DNA from: a bacterium
GTDB lineage: Bacteria; JAHJDO01
Length of the DNA: 8,955 nt
Assembly (NCBI GenBank): GCA_030611945.1
Contig: JAUWOV010000071.1
Coordinates: 1-8,955 of the forward strand
Direction: 5' to 3'
Shown here: piece after piece, positions 1 to 7,275 of the stretch
How the letters are laid out: each line of letters opens with the position of its first letter
How positions within the stretch are numbered: the first letter of the stretch is position 1
Translations under genes and position numbers: made by a program
The notes under the pieces: model-generated
Databases searched by the model: none
What the model saw: only the letters and a program-made list of their open reading frames with translations
Told to the model about the DNA's origin: nothing

Positions 1-1
1 T

Positions 2-493
2 GATAGGGATAATGTTTCTGCAAAAATAGTTAGCTACTTTGGAAAGGATGTCCTTAATAACTGTGGGATGATTGATAAAAAAAGGTTAGCGGATATTGTT
101 TTTAAGGATAGAAATAAGCTTGAGAGTCTTAATCGCATAATGCACCCGGAAATTGTCAGGATCATAAAAAGCAAGATTGCTTCACATTCGGCTAGCAATG
201 ACGAGGATGACGTAATTATTGTTAACGCTCCTCTTATTGTAGAAGCAGAAGCTACCTCGCTTGTTGATAAGTTAATAGTAGTCTCTGTAAGTACGGAGAA
301 TCAGATAGCAAGACTAAGAGCAAGATCATCTTTAACCAGGGAAGAAGCTCGTCGAAGAATAAATGCGCAGATGCCAATAGAAGAAAAGGAGAAATTTGCC
401 GATTTAATAATTGACAATAATAATGGATTAAAAGAAACAGAAAAACAAGTCAAAAAAATATGGAAGGAGTTACGCACATGGATAAACGTTTGA
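2..493 (+). CDS. coaE: Dephospho-CoA kinase CoaE, 5'-truncated by the window edge
   Basis: CoaE phosphorylates the 3'-hydroxyl of dephospho-CoA with ATP, the last step of coenzyme A synthesis, in the cytosol. The frame is open from base 2 to the stop at 491-493 (163 codons), whereas the family is about 200 residues, so roughly 40 N-terminal residues with the P-loop (GGIGSGKS-type) lie upstream. The first ATG at base 68 is internal, because family-like sequence ([12 protein letters not shown]) precedes it. Visible family marks are the [10 protein letters not shown] stretch, the central [10 protein letters not shown] strand (usually D-x-PLLFE), the [17 protein letters not shown] lid region, and the [18 protein letters not shown] segment. 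The NAPLIVEAE version departs from the usual DIPLLFE but keeps PL and E. The 3' end overlaps the rho start by 16 nt, which suggests translational coupling. Family assignment is firm. Confidence 0.93.
   Translation, partial: DRDNVSAKIVSYFGKDVLNNCGMIDKKRLADIVFKDRNKLESLNRIMHPEIVRIIKSKIASHSASNDEDDVIIVNAPLIVEAEATSLVDKLIVVSVSTENQIARLRARSSLTREEARRRINAQMPIEEKEKFADLIIDNNNGLKETEKQVKKIWKELRTWINV
462..469 (+). promoter_or_regulatory. Ribosome binding site that fixes the rho start
   Basis: GGAAGGAG lies 8 nt before the ATG at 478. An in-frame ATG at 460 overlaps this site, so 478 is the better start. The site lies inside the coaE coding sequence. Confidence 0.75.
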
Positions 494-1746
494 ATGTTAT
501 AGAACTTAAAAGGATGGAGGTAGAGGAAATTCAGGGAATAGCCGGAGAGCTTAAGATTAGAGATTATACTAATCTGTCTAAACAAGAACTGGTTTTAAAA
601 GTTATTAGAGAACATGCAAAAATGGGTGGGCATATTTACGGAGAAGGGGTTCTTGAGGTATTAAATGAAGGATTTGGGTTCTTGAGGTCATCAGACTACA
701 ATTATCTCCCATGCCCTGATGATATTTATATCTCTCCATCGCAAATACGCCGTTTTAGCCTTCATACAGGCGATGTGATCTTAGGAGAGATCAGACCTCC
801 AAAGGAAGGCGAAAAGTATTTTGCCTTGCTTAAGATAGAAAAAGTAAATTCTGAAGACCCTGAGATTGCAAGAAAGAAGATTAAATTTGATCGTCTTACC
901 CCCATTTTCCCACAGCCGAAAATTGTGCTTGAAACAGATCCTGATGAAATATCTATGCGGGTTATGGATATTCTAGTTCCTATAGGAAAAGGACAAAGAG
1001 GATTAATAGTATCTCCTCCAAGAGCAGGGAAGACTGTGCTGCTTAAAAAAATAGCGAATAGTATCTCAAAGAATCATCCAGAAGTGGTTTTAATAGTATT
1101 GTTAATAGATGAACGGCCTGAGGAGGTTACAGATATGCAGCGTTCTGTTAATGGAGAGGTAATAAGCTCAACCTTTGATGAAACTCCGGAGCGTCATGTA
1201 CAGGTTGCTGAAATGGTGATTGAAAAAGCAAAAAGATTAGTTGAGTGCAAAAAAGATGTAGTTATATTACTTGACAGTATTACAAGACTTGCCAGGGCAT
1301 ATAATGTGCTGGTGCCGCACAGCGGGAAAATTCTCTCAGGAGGCGTGGATTCTAACGCTCTTCATAAACCAAAGCGGTTTTTTGCTGCTGCCAGAAAGAT
1401 AGAAGAAGGAGGAAGCCTTTCAATAATAGCAACAGCGCTGATTGATACAGGCAGCAGGATGGATGATGTGATTTTTGAGGAATTTAAAGCAACGGGAAAT
1501 ATGGAAATCCATCTGGACCGCCGTCTTGTGGATAAGAGGGTTTTTCCTGCTATTGATATGGAACGTTCAGGAACCAGAAAAGAAGATCTTTTAATAAATC
1601 AAAAAGATCTGAGCAAGATTTGGTTATTGCGTAAGGTGTTGATTTCAATGAGTGTGACAGAAAGAATGGAATTTCTGATTGAGAAATTAAAGAAGACCAA
1701 AACAAATAGAAAGTTTATGGAAACCATGAATCAGGTTGAGGTATGA
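478..1746 (+). CDS. rho: Transcription termination factor Rho
   Basis: Rho is the hexameric RNA helicase/translocase that loads on untranslated RNA and releases transcripts from RNA polymerase. The 422 residues match the usual compact Rho length (E. coli 419), with no large insertion. Order of domains: N-terminal helical Rho_N (about 1-45); OB-fold cold-shock-like RNA-binding domain (about 50-120) with GFGFLR at 65-70 and [14 protein letters not shown]; RecA-like ATPase with Walker A SPPRAGKT at 179-186, Walker B VVILLDS at 261-267 (Asp266), and the Q-loop [16 protein letters not shown] (287-302). The Rho signature continues through [16 protein letters not shown] and [12 protein letters not shown]-type sequence (here [12 protein letters not shown]) to [10 protein letters not shown]. 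The start at 478 is chosen over 460 because of the Shine-Dalgarno site. A 34-bp palindrome covers its last sense codon and stop. Confidence 0.98.
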   Translation: MDKRLNVIELKRMEVEEIQGIAGELKIRDYTNLSKQELVLKVIREHAKMGGHIYGEGVLEVLNEGFGFLRSSDYNYLPCPDDIYISPSQIRRFSLHTGDVILGEIRPPKEGEKYFALLKIEKVNSEDPEIARKKIKFDRLTPIFPQPKIVLETDPDEISMRVMDILVPIGKGQRGLIVSPPRAGKTVLLKKIANSISKNHPEVVLIVLLIDERPEEVTDMQRSVNGEVISSTFDETPERHVQVAEMVIEKAKRLVECKKDVVILLDSITRLARAYNVLVPHSGKILSGGVDSNALHKPKRFFAAARKIEEGGSLSIIATALIDTGSRMDDVIFEEFKATGNMEIHLDRRLVDKRVFPAIDMERSGTRKEDLLINQKDLSKIWLLRKVLISMSVTERMEFLIEKLKKTKTNRKFMETMNQVEV

Positions 1747-1774
1747 ACCCACGATTTAAATCGTGGGTTCATAC
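1741..1774. repeat. Perfect 34-bp palindrome spanning the rho stop codon
   Basis: Each 17-nt arm is an exact reverse complement of the other, with centre TTT|AAA at 1755-1760 and core half AACCCACGATTT. It begins in the last Val codon of rho and contains the TGA stop (1744-1746). As RNA it would form a strong hairpin right behind rho. No T-run follows (ATACAAATGCAAA), so a standard intrinsic terminator is unlikely. A mobile or REP-like palindromic element is a reasonable alternative. No second copy is in the window. Confidence 0.85.
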
Positions 1775-1786
1775 AAATGCAAATAT

Positions 1787-3703
1787 ATGTATCGAAAATA
1801 TGTAGTATTTTTTGCCTTATTCCTCATATACTTTATTTCAGTTTTTATAAGGTTCCAGATACTTAACCACAGAGCAGATGCTCATGGTTCTCTCCCTCTT
1901 TCTAATGAATCTGCTCCTCATTTTATATACACCAAGATCATTGCTGAGACAGGCAGCCTGCCTGTTATAGACAATAAAATTCAATATCCTGAAAGCATTA
2001 ATATTCGTAAAAAGAATTTTGTTTTTATGGAATATTTCTACGGGTATTTATATAAATTTCTGAATGTAGGGGCAGGTTTGAAACCTGCCCTTACAGATTT
2101 TATAAGACATACCATTCCTTTGCTTTTTTCATTGAGTATAATCGCAGTTTTTGTACTGGCGTATAGTATTTCGCAAAATCGGATTGCATCTCTAATTTCC
2201 TCAGCATACTATGGCGTAATGCTTCCTTCTGTTTTGGGAACTACGGGGGAGATTTTCATGAAACAGACTTTTACTTTGCCGCTTATATTCCTTAATTTAA
2301 GTTTACTGTTTTTTATTTCAAATCAGTCCAGATACAAAACAAGGTTTTCGTTATCAATTCTGGCTGGATTATTGCTTTATGCTGCTGTTATATCATGGGA
2401 CCTTACGCAACTCTATTTGGTGATTTTATTTTGTTCAGCAGCGTTTTTAATCATATACGGTAAGAGCAGTTCAAATTATTTGGAATTTGTTTTCATAGGT
2501 GTTTTATTTATGGTGTTTGCAGGTTTTACCAATCTTAGGCTTAGAGAGATAGGATTTCTCTACAGTCATGTGATGCTTTTTGGATATTCTATAGTTGCAA
2601 TTGCTGTAGGGGCAGGTTTCAAACCTGCCCAAAACAGGGCGGAGGCAAGCGCCGCCCCTACGGTGAACAGATTAAGAACATTATTATTGCTTCTTGGCGT
2701 ATTTGTTTTCTTGGAATTTATTAGTTTGATTGTATTTAAAAATAACACCGGCACATACTCTCATATAACGTCTCTATTTCTCTATAAACTCAGGTTCTTA
2801 GGAGCAAAACCGGCTAATCCGGCTCTTTTACCTTTTGATGTAAACTTTATGTGGCTGCCTGCTGATATTACACCTTCGTTTATAGAGATAGTGACTTTTT
2901 TTAGTTCAACCCTTTTTATTGGAATCACAGCTTTTATTTTGTTTTTCAAAAGATGTCGCAAGAGAGAGTCAACCAAAGAGGATATTCTTTTTGCATGTTT
3001 GACGTTTCTATTTCTGATCTTCTATCTTCTTTTTGCAAGAATGAGAGTATTTCTAATCTTCTTTCTATGTTGTTCCATCTCTCTTATTTACAAAAACTTA
3101 GCAAAATCAAAGATGATTAATATTGTTACAGCTTTACTTCTTGTATTCCTGCCATTTGAATATATGAAGACAACGCATATTTGCAAAAACCTTGGATTTA
3201 TTAAACATCCTTCGTCTTTAATGGGTGTCTGCGAATGGCTTAAAGAGAACACTCCTGAAGGCAGTCCTGTTGCGACAAACTTTTCAGTAGCAGGATTTAT
3301 AAGGTTATACGCAGACAGACCTGTATTAATTCATGCAAAAGTAGAGTCAGATGATATAAGAAATAAAATAAAGGATTATATGTTCTCAATGTTTTCAAGA
3401 GATGAAACTGAGTTGTGGAGATTCTGTCGGAATAGGAATACAAATTATCTTGTTTATACAATGGGAACTTATATTACAAGAGGAGTGTATTCATGGAGGT
3501 ATATAACCGGCAATTTAAGATTTGATGAAGCAATAACTGCTTTTAAACTTGAATTTAAACCTGAAGAGCTGAGAAAATTTGAATTAAAATATAATAATAA
3601 GTATTACAAAATTTATAAGATATTTACGAGAGAGGAGATTGAAGAGGAAGACAAAATAAGAAAAGCTATTGAAAAATTTCTTGCAAGGACTTCTAAGTTG
3701 TGA
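1787..3703 (+). CDS. STT3/PglB-like GT-C family membrane glycosyltransferase (putative)
   Basis: This polytopic inner-membrane protein has 638 residues: about ten hydrophobic segments in the first two thirds, then a soluble C-terminal domain. Features recalling STT3/AglB-type GT-C enzymes are an N-terminal helix (5-22), a following external loop ending in TGSLPVID...QYPES (as in the STT3 G-x-LP...D...YPEG pattern), and a WLKENTPEGSPVATNF segment (W484 to P490 onward) opening the soluble part. STT3's WWDYG is replaced by TNFSVAGFI, so oligosaccharyltransferase activity is not assured; a lipid-linked-sugar transferase is equally possible. I start it at ATG 1787. An in-frame GTG at 1763 lies inside the palindrome and adds a non-hydrophobic stretch; neither start has a clear ribosome site. 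Two palindromic repeats are translated in frame (residues about 94-103 and 274-292), both in loops between membrane segments. It separates rho from nusA; a functional link is not evident. Confidence 0.6.
   Translation: MYRKYVVFFALFLIYFISVFIRFQILNHRADAHGSLPLSNESAPHFIYTKIIAETGSLPVIDNKIQYPESINIRKKNFVFMEYFYGYLYKFLNVGAGLKPALTDFIRHTIPLLFSLSIIAVFVLAYSISQNRIASLISSAYYGVMLPSVLGTTGEIFMKQTFTLPLIFLNLSLLFFISNQSRYKTRFSLSILAGLLLYAAVISWDLTQLYLVILFCSAAFLIIYGKSSSNYLEFVFIGVLFMVFAGFTNLRLREIGFLYSHVMLFGYSIVAIAVGAGFKPAQNRAEASAAPTVNRLRTLLLLLGVFVFLEFISLIVFKNNTGTYSHITSLFLYKLRFLGAKPANPALLPFDVNFMWLPADITPSFIEIVTFFSSTLFIGITAFILFFKRCRKRESTKEDILFACLTFLFLIFYLLFARMRVFLIFFLCCSISLIYKNLAKSKMINIVTALLLVFLPFEYMKTTHICKNLGFIKHPSSLMGVCEWLKENTPEGSPVATNFSVAGFIRLYADRPVLIHAKVESDDIRNKIKDYMFSMFSRDETELWRFCRNRNTNYLVYTMGTYITRGVYSWRYITGNLRFDEAITAFKLEFKPEELRKFELKYNNKYYKIYKIFTREEIEEEDKIRKAIEKFLARTSKL
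2065..2095. repeat. Palindromic repeat, copy 1, translated in frame
   Basis: Arms GGGCAGGTTT (2070-2079) and AAACCTGCCC (2081-2090) are exact inverted repeats around one base, extended by TGTA/TACA at the ends with one mismatched pair. It is read as VGAGLKPALT within the membrane glycosyltransferase. It shares its left half with the copy at 2605 and its outer TGTAGGGGCA with the copy at 8255. Confidence 0.9.
2605..2661. repeat. Composite palindromic repeat, copy 2, with two hairpins and terminal inverted repeats
   Basis: The element is bounded by GTAGGGGC (2606-2613) and its exact inverse GCCCCTAC (2654-2661). Inside are two hairpins: GGGCAGGTTT/AAACCTGCCC (2610-2619/2621-2630) and GGGCGG/CCGCCC (2637-2642/2652-2657). 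The left half differs from copy 1 by a single central base. It is translated in frame as about 19 residues, VGAGFKPAQN followed by RAEASAAPT, between two membrane segments. It is markedly more GC-rich than the surrounding gene, which points to insertion. Confidence 0.88.
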
Positions 3704-3737
3704 TATAAGACATTTAGAAGTAACCCGGCAAATAGAG

Positions 3738-3768
3738 AAGAGTGGGTAGACAGTGTTTCCCCGCTCTT
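3738..3768 (+). promoter_or_regulatory. Leader hairpin upstream of nusA
   Basis: AAGAGTGGG (3738-3746) can pair with the CCGCTCTT side (3760-3768), giving a 9-bp stem including one G-T pair and a 13-nt loop. It is followed by TGTTGTTAATAG, only weakly U-rich. It lies in the 80-nt gap between the membrane protein and nusA. It may be a terminator for the upstream gene, an attenuator, or a leader of the kind seen before rimP-nusA operons. The stem is seen; the role is inferred. Confidence 0.5.
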
Positions 3769-3778
3769 TGTTGTTAAT

Positions 3779-3784
3779 AGGGGA
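3779..3784 (+). promoter_or_regulatory. Ribosome binding site that favours the nusA start at 3793
   Basis: AGGGGA lies 8 nt before ATG 3793. An in-frame ATG at 3784 touches this site and would leave no spacing. Starting at 3793 gives MNKEIFEI, matching the typical MNKE(I/L) beginning of NusA. Confidence 0.65.
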
Positions 3785-3792
3785 TGATTATC

Positions 3793-4992
3793 ATGAATAA
3801 AGAGATTTTTGAAATTATAACAACGCTTTGTAAAGAGAAAAACATAAAAGAAGAAATTCTCATACAGGCTGTTGAGGCAGCTTTATTATCAGCTGCGCAA
3901 AAAAAATTGGGAGACTCTATAGACCTTGAAGTGTCTATTGGAGGAGATAAGAAAGAGATTTGTGTTTTTTTAAGAAAAAAAGTTGTACGCAGTGTAAAAG
4001 ATCCACATAAAGAAATTGGCGTTAAAGATGCAAAGAAGATGGATGAAAGCTTAAAAGTCGGCAGCATATATGTTAAGGAGATAACACCTCATGATTTTGG
4101 CAGAATAGCAGCCCAGACCGCAAAGCAGGTAATAATGCAGAAGATAAAAGATGTAGAAAATGACAATCTGTATGAAAAGTTTAGAGAGAGACAGGGCACT
4201 TTAATTAATGGAGTTGTGTATAGATTTGATTATGGAGACGTAATAATTGATCTCGAAGATGCTGAAGCGCGAATGCCTTATAGAGAGCGTTTGCAGAATG
4301 AGAGATACAGACAGGGCGATAGAATACGCGCCTATATTTTAGAAGTTGCAAATACCGGTAGCAAAGTTAAGATAATTGTTTCCAGAACGCATCCTGAGTT
4401 TGTAAGACGATTGCTTGAGATGGAGGTTCCTGAAATTGCTCAAAATATAGTTGAAATAAAAGCTATTGCAAGAGAACCAGGAGATAGAACAAAAATAGCT
4501 GTTTGCAGCAACAAAGAGAATGTTGATTGTGTCGGAGCATGTGTTGGAATAAAAGGCACCAGGATAAAGGCAGTTATTGAGGAACTTGCCGGTGAGAGGA
4601 TTGATGTTATTGAATGGGATAAAGATCTTAGCGCCTTCATTAGGAAAGCATTGGCTCCAGCTGAAATAAAAAGTGTAAAATTGGATGAGGCAAACAAAGC
4701 AGCAACTATATTGGTCAAACCGGATCAACTTGCTATTGCAATTGGCAAAAAAGGGCAGAATGTAAAGTTAACGTCACGGTTAGTTGATTGCAGGATTGAT
4801 ATAGTTGCTGATGAAAAGAAGGATGAAAAAGAAAAAATCAACATACCCGGCATTGGTAATGGAATAATAGGCATTTTGGAAACTCATGGATATGATACAA
4901 TGAGCAAGCTTAGCAAGATATCAGTAAAAGATTTACTTAAATTACCCGGTATTGGAATAAAAACAGCTGCAAAGATAAAGATGCTCAAATGA
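3793..4992 (+). CDS. nusA: Transcription termination/antitermination factor NusA
   Basis: NusA binds RNA polymerase and nascent RNA and modulates pausing, Rho-dependent and intrinsic termination, and antitermination. The 399 residues show, in order: the N-terminal RNA-polymerase-binding domain (about 1-125); an S1 domain starting near G135 (GTLINGVVYRF to KIIVSRTHPEFV); KH1 with DCVGACVGIKGTRI (245-258); KH2 with IGKKGQN (317-323), preceded by the family's ALAPAEI; and a C-terminal helix-hairpin-helix region (about 349-399) with two PGIG turns at 352-355 and 385-388. The last resembles a shortened AR-type acidic-repeat/HhH tail. infB begins 13 nt downstream, so the two are co-transcribed. rimP, the usual upstream partner, is absent here. 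The start at 3793 was chosen by ribosome site and family N-terminus. Confidence 0.97.
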   Translation: MNKEIFEIITTLCKEKNIKEEILIQAVEAALLSAAQKKLGDSIDLEVSIGGDKKEICVFLRKKVVRSVKDPHKEIGVKDAKKMDESLKVGSIYVKEITPHDFGRIAAQTAKQVIMQKIKDVENDNLYEKFRERQGTLINGVVYRFDYGDVIIDLEDAEARMPYRERLQNERYRQGDRIRAYILEVANTGSKVKIIVSRTHPEFVRRLLEMEVPEIAQNIVEIKAIAREPGDRTKIAVCSNKENVDCVGACVGIKGTRIKAVIEELAGERIDVIEWDKDLSAFIRKALAPAEIKSVKLDEANKAATILVKPDQLAIAIGKKGQNVKLTSRLVDCRIDIVADEKKDEKEKINIPGIGNGIIGILETHGYDTMSKLSKISVKDLLKLPGIGIKTAAKIKMLK

Positions 4993-5005
4993 CAGAGAGA
5001 AAAGA

Positions 5006-6919
5006 ATGAAAGCGCACGAATTAGCAAAAAAAGTTGGTTTGCCAAGTAAAGAGGTCATAAAAGAGCTGAAAAAGTTGGGCGTTAGTATAAAAACCCATAT
5101 GAGTGATATAGAGGATGACGCATGTAACCTTTTTATTGAGATGTTAAGAGAAGAAGGGAAGCTCAAAGAACAGAAAACTGTAAAGAAAGAGAAATCTTCG
5201 TTGGATGACTCGTCGGATGGTCTTTTAATACCAGCGAATATTGCTGTTGGGCAGCTCGCAACAATGATTAATGTAAATGCAACTGCATTAATTAAGAAGT
5301 TAATCGAAAGAGACATTTTTGCTAATGTTAATCAGGTACTCAAGCCTGAACTTGCTGTGGAAGTTGCTATAGAGTTAGGTTACGATCCTAATCTAATTAG
5401 AGTTGCTGATGAAAAAAATGTTATTGTCAGGACAAAAATAAAAACTAAGGGATCCCTCTCAAGAGCTCCTATTGTAACAGTAATGGGTCATGTTGACCAC
5501 GGGAAAACATGTCTATTAGATGCCATTAGAAATGCAGATGTTGCCGGTAGTGAAAAAGGAAGCATTACACAGCATATAGGAGCGTACAAGGTAAATATTA
5601 ACAAAAGAGATGTGGTTTTTATTGACACTCCCGGGCACGAAGCATTCACATCTATGAGAGCCAGAGGCGCGCATGTTACAGATATAATAGTGTTAGTTGT
5701 AGCAGCAGACGATGGTATTATGCCGCAGACAATAGAGGCCATTAATCATGCAAAGGCGGCTAATGTGCCGATTGTGGTAGCAATTAATAAGATTGATAAA
5801 GCGAATGCAGATGCAGAGCGAGTGAAACAGCAATTGTCAGAGCAGGACCTGACCCCTGAAGAGTGGGGAGGGAAAACTGTATGCGTGGAAGTATCAGCTA
5901 TTAAGAAGCAGGGATTGGATAATTTATTGGAAATGCTGCTTCTTGAGACTGATATACTGGAGCTGACTGTAGATACCTCTTCTCCTGCAAAGGGAACAGT
6001 CATAGAATCCAGAATAGATAAAGGCAAAGGGTCTGTGGCTACGGTTATTATACAAGAGGGAACTTTACGGATGGGAGATGCTTTTATTTCCGGGATGTGT
6101 TGCGGTAAGGTGCGGGCTTTAATAAATGATAAAGGTAAAAGAGTACATGAGGCAGGACCATCTACTCCTGTAGAAATACTTGGTTTTTCAGAAGCTCCGG
6201 AAATAGGTGAAGGGTTTTTAGCAGTAGAATCTGAAAAAGTTGCCAAGGAAATGAGTTTAAGATTAGAAGCTGAAAAACATGGTAAAAGAGGTAATGCGGC
6301 TGATTTTAGCGGTTTAAAAGTAGTTTCTCTTATTATTAAAGGTGATGTTAGAGGGTCTATTGAGCCGTTATGTAACTCATTAGAAGCTCTGAGTATGGAA
6401 AAAATCAAGGTAAATATTATTCATAGCGGTATAGGAAGTATTAATGAATCGGATGTTTTACTGGCATCTTCTTCCGGCGCAATAATACTGGGTTTTAGCG
6501 TTCATGCAGAATCCGGAGCATTAGAGATTGCGGAAAAGAATGATGTATCCATAAGGTATTATAGTATTATATATGAAGCTGTTGATAATATTAAAAAACT
6601 GGTTGAAGGATTGACTGAGCCTGAATATAAAAAAGTTTTAATAGGAAAAGCAGAAGTGCGCCAGATTTTCAAGATTTCAAAAACTACGTTAATTTGTGGG
6701 TCGTATGTTTCAGAAGGAAAGATAAGAAGAGATTGCGTGGCTACTCTAACAAGAGAAGGAAAACCTGTTTATCAAGGAAAAATATCTTCTTTGCGCAGAT
6801 TCAAGAATGATGCAAAAGAGGTTAAAGCAGAGCTTGAATGCGGTATTGGGCTGGACAACTGCAAGGATGTTCAGGAAGGCGATATTATAGAAGCGCATGT
6901 AATGGAAAAGGAAGGCTGA
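5006..6919 (+). CDS. infB: Translation initiation factor IF-2
   Basis: IF-2 is the GTPase that places initiator fMet-tRNA on the 30S subunit and promotes subunit joining. At 637 residues it is short for the family because the variable N-terminal linker is nearly absent: a first IF2_N module (about 1-50), a brief charged linker ([17 protein letters not shown]), then a second IF2_N module (about 74-130). The G domain has G1 GHVDHGKT (161-168), the G2 region [10 protein letters not shown]3 DTPGH (207-211), G4 NKID (261-264) and G5 SA (297-298). Domains II and III follow, and the C-terminal fMet-tRNA-binding domain is recognisable from [23 protein letters not shown] and ECGIGL. All catalytic motifs are intact. 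It lies 13 nt after nusA and 17 nt before rbfA; the ylxR and ylxQ genes often found before infB are missing. Confidence 0.98.
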   Translation: MKAHELAKKVGLPSKEVIKELKKLGVSIKTHMSDIEDDACNLFIEMLREEGKLKEQKTVKKEKSSLDDSSDGLLIPANIAVGQLATMINVNATALIKKLIERDIFANVNQVLKPELAVEVAIELGYDPNLIRVADEKNVIVRTKIKTKGSLSRAPIVTVMGHVDHGKTCLLDAIRNADVAGSEKGSITQHIGAYKVNINKRDVVFIDTPGHEAFTSMRARGAHVTDIIVLVVAADDGIMPQTIEAINHAKAANVPIVVAINKIDKANADAERVKQQLSEQDLTPEEWGGKTVCVEVSAIKKQGLDNLLEMLLLETDILELTVDTSSPAKGTVIESRIDKGKGSVATVIIQEGTLRMGDAFISGMCCGKVRALINDKGKRVHEAGPSTPVEILGFSEAPEIGEGFLAVESEKVAKEMSLRLEAEKHGKRGNAADFSGLKVVSLIIKGDVRGSIEPLCNSLEALSMEKIKVNIIHSGIGSINESDVLLASSSGAIILGFSVHAESGALEIAEKNDVSIRYYSIIYEAVDNIKKLVEGLTEPEYKKVLIGKAEVRQIFKISKTTLICGSYVSEGKIRRDCVATLTREGKPVYQGKISSLRRFKNDAKEVKAELECGIGLDNCKDVQEGDIIEAHVMEKEG

Positions 6920-6936
6920 AATAATATTGGGTTATT

Positions 6937-7275
6937 GTGTCAAGGCGAATAGATAGAATAAATCAATCCTTAAAAAGAGAAATCAGCAGGATATTGCTTA
7001 CGGATATGAATGATATATCTGTAAAACTTGTTACAATTAATAGAGTTGAGGTAAGTTCCGATCTGCACTATGCCAGGGTTTATCTAACGCCTTTTGGAAA
7101 AGATAAAAACAGGGTTATGAGGCACATCCGAAAAGCCAGTGGATTTATCAGGACTCGTATTGCCCATAGTATGGATCTAAGGATTACTCCTGAACTTCAC
7201 TTTATATATGATAATGCCTTTGAAGATGGGATGCGTGTTCTAAAGAAGATAGATGAAATTTCTAAGCAAAAATAA
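6937..7275 (+). CDS. rbfA: 30S ribosome-binding factor RbfA
   Basis: RbfA is a small KH-fold protein that binds the immature 30S subunit near the 16S rRNA 5' helix and helps late maturation, especially in the cold. The 112 residues begin SRRIDRINQSLKREISRIL, as in the family. They continue with the conserved VEVSSDLHYARVYLTPFG strand-helix segment and end with GFIRTRIAHSMDLRITPELHF. Length is normal. The start is a GTG (6937), with no ATG upstream in a sensible place and only a weak ribosome site; reinitiation from infB, which ends 17 nt earlier, is likely. Its 3' end overlaps the next gene by 23 nt. Confidence 0.95.
   Translation: MSRRIDRINQSLKREISRILLTDMNDISVKLVTINRVEVSSDLHYARVYLTPFGKDKNRVMRHIRKASGFIRTRIAHSMDLRITPELHFIYDNAFEDGMRVLKKIDEISKQK

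Noticed and set aside
460-477. ATG at 460 as start of rho
   Set aside because: It overlaps the Shine-Dalgarno site that serves ATG 478, and the added MEGVTH is not a Rho feature.
1741-1774. Intrinsic terminator of rho
   Set aside because: The hairpin is strong but is not followed by a U-tract; kept as a palindromic repeat instead.
1763-1786. GTG at 1763 as start of the membrane protein
   Set aside because: It lies inside the right arm of the 34-bp palindrome and has no ribosome site; ATG 1787 begins directly before the first hydrophobic segment.
2065-2661. CRISPR-like repeats
   Set aside because: Two copies more than 500 bp apart, inside a coding gene, with palindromic structure; no regular spacers.
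4339-4728. Minus-strand open frames opposite nusA
   Set aside because: They overlap conserved S1/KH coding sequence on the + strand and show no family resemblance.
5746-6408. Long minus-strand open frame of 220 codons opposite infB
   Set aside because: It is antisense to a certain IF-2 gene, has no recognisable motif, and is explained by the codon pattern of infB.
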